Program-made: the position numbers and the translations under genes | Assembly (NCBI RefSeq): GCF_035207705.1 | Contig: NZ_CP128187.1 | Location: forward strand, 2,790,001-2,854,000 | DNA length: 64,000 nt | Source of the DNA: Maribacter sp. BPC-D8 | GTDB lineage: Bacteria > Bacteroidota > Bacteroidia > Flavobacteriales > Flavobacteriaceae | Direction: 5' to 3' | The notes under the pieces: generated by a model | Told to the model about the DNA's origin: nothing | Databases searched by the model: none | What the model saw: only the letters and a program-made list of their open reading frames with translations | Part shown: piece by piece, positions 63,344 through 64,000 of the stretch | Layout of the letters: every line of letters begins with the position of its first letter | Position numbering within the stretch: the first letter of the stretch is position 1

Positions 63344-64000
63344 TTACTTAATATCTAATGCAAACGGCATTCTAGCCTGTATACCCTTTTGCTCTTTAAA
63401 AGATTGCAGTTCCTTTAGCACTTTATATGCCTCATCGCCTATTTCATCTTTCAATAAATTTTCTTTGATTTGAAGACTAGCGCCTTCTAAATCTTCCATA
63501 AAGCGCTCAAATCCGCTTTTATATTTCGGAAACTTCTTAATTCCGTATGAGCTTAAAGAAGCTAACTCAGCAGCCGCTTCAATAGCATCATCTAAATTAC
63601 CTAACTCATCTACCAAACCAACTTCCAAAGCTTCGGTACCGCTCCAAACTCTACCCTGTGCTACACTATCTACTTGCGCCATGGTCATATTTCTACCTTC
63701 AGATACTCGTTGTAGAAATGTTTGGTAGGTTTCTTCTATACTCTCTTGAATTTGATTTTTAAAACTTTCTTGCATTGGCTCGAAAAGCGAATACTCGACA
63801 GCATTTTTATTTGTACCTACTTGCTCTGCATTAATACCTATATCACCAGCTAATTCAGTCATGTTCGGCACAGTACCAAATACACCTATAGAACCAGTTA
63901 TGGTAGTTGGTTCAGCAAAAATCTTATCTGCACCAGCAGCAATGTAATAACCACCAGATGCAGCAACATTACCCATTGATACTATTACAGGCTTCACTTT
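63344..64000 (-). CDS. sppA: Signal peptide peptidase SppA, partial (C-terminal part)
   Basis: 218 codons of the C-terminal part; the frame is open through the last base of the window, so the 5' end lies beyond it, and the GTG at 63995-63997 is an internal codon. KPVIVSMGNVAASGGYYIAA holds the serine nucleophile (ASGG), and GSIGVFGTVPNMTELAGDIG follows. SppA is a membrane-bound S49 peptidase that degrades cleaved signal peptides. A lysine base would be in the missing N-terminal half. It sits 4 bp before the queuosine precursor transporter. Confidence 0.93.
   Translation of the reverse strand, partial: KVKPVIVSMGNVAASGGYYIAAGADKIFAEPTTITGSIGVFGTVPNMTELAGDIGINAEQVGTNKNAVEYSLFEPMQESFKNQIQESIEETYQTFLQRVSEGRNMTMAQVDSVAQGRVWSGTEALEVGLVDELGNLDDAIEAAAELASLSSYGIKKFPKYKSGFERFMEDLEGASLQIKENLLKDEIGDEAYKVLKELQSFKEQKGIQARMPFALDIK

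Noticed and set aside
1..64000. tRNA, rRNA, CRISPR arrays, insertion sequences or prophage
   Set aside because: No tRNA-like arms, rRNA segments, regularly spaced repeats, transposase or integrase motifs were found in either strand. The holin-family protein at 52718 is a chromosomal YvlD-type protein, not prophage evidence.

Overview
The window looks like chromosomal DNA of a marine-type member of the Flavobacteriaceae (Bacteroidota). It is AT-rich. Promoters carry the TAnnTTTG -7 element and Shine-Dalgarno sites are mostly absent. The gene set is characteristic: an hpt-adk fusion, a DUF6089-uppS-bamA-ompH-ompH run, M13 and M3 metallopeptidases, a GH3-family protein, and a large AsmA-like protein. 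Genus cannot be fixed from the sequence alone. No tRNA, rRNA, CRISPR array, transposase, integrase or phage structural gene was seen.

Positions 1-14.9 kb form a purely plus-strand accessory region of about 17 genes, most of them short, orphan or poorly known. They include a 12-repeat MORN/YwqK-like protein, a fatty acid desaturase, a DUF1287 protein, a SUFU-domain protein, a SMI1/KNR4 (SUKH) protein, a DUF3592 membrane protein and a TPM-domain lipoprotein. Two further proteins share a common domain, and one of those ends in what reads as a ribosomal protein L7/L12 C-terminal domain. SUFU and SUKH are immunity folds of polymorphic toxin systems, so the cluster resembles an orphan immunity or defence island without a visible toxin. 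This is the most novel part of the window.

Positions 15.1-21.2 kb hold a giant thioester-type alpha-2-macroglobulin gene, broken near its 5' end by a one-base deletion in a run of A. A REP-like element and a bidirectional terminator separate it from a minus-strand M13 peptidase. Positions 23.7-25.4 kb carry a translationally coupled pair (carboxypeptidase-regulatory-like membrane protein and transglutaminase-like protein).

From 25.4 to 64 kb the content is mostly core housekeeping: obgE, hpt-adk, purK-purE, an M3 oligopeptidase, a six-PAS soluble histidine kinase with its receiver protein, a rhodanese, an ECF sigma factor with a small zinc-binding anti-sigma-like partner, a UbiA-like membrane protein and gcvP. 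Then come a KAS III/methyltransferase/glycosyltransferase operon, the outer-membrane biogenesis block (two Skp/OmpH chaperones, bamA, uppS, DUF6089), nadK with a CBS protein, pdxJ with a hydrolase, tig, clpP, clpX, GH3, DUF2797, AsmA-like, a queuosine-precursor transporter and a 5'-truncated sppA.

Structural DNA features include two copies of a 101-102 bp intergenic repeat 29 kb apart, a perfect 60-bp palindrome between clpX and its convergent neighbour, a 17-bp-stem hairpin at 13.2 kb, a symmetric divergent promoter at 36.6 kb, and several clear rho-independent terminators.
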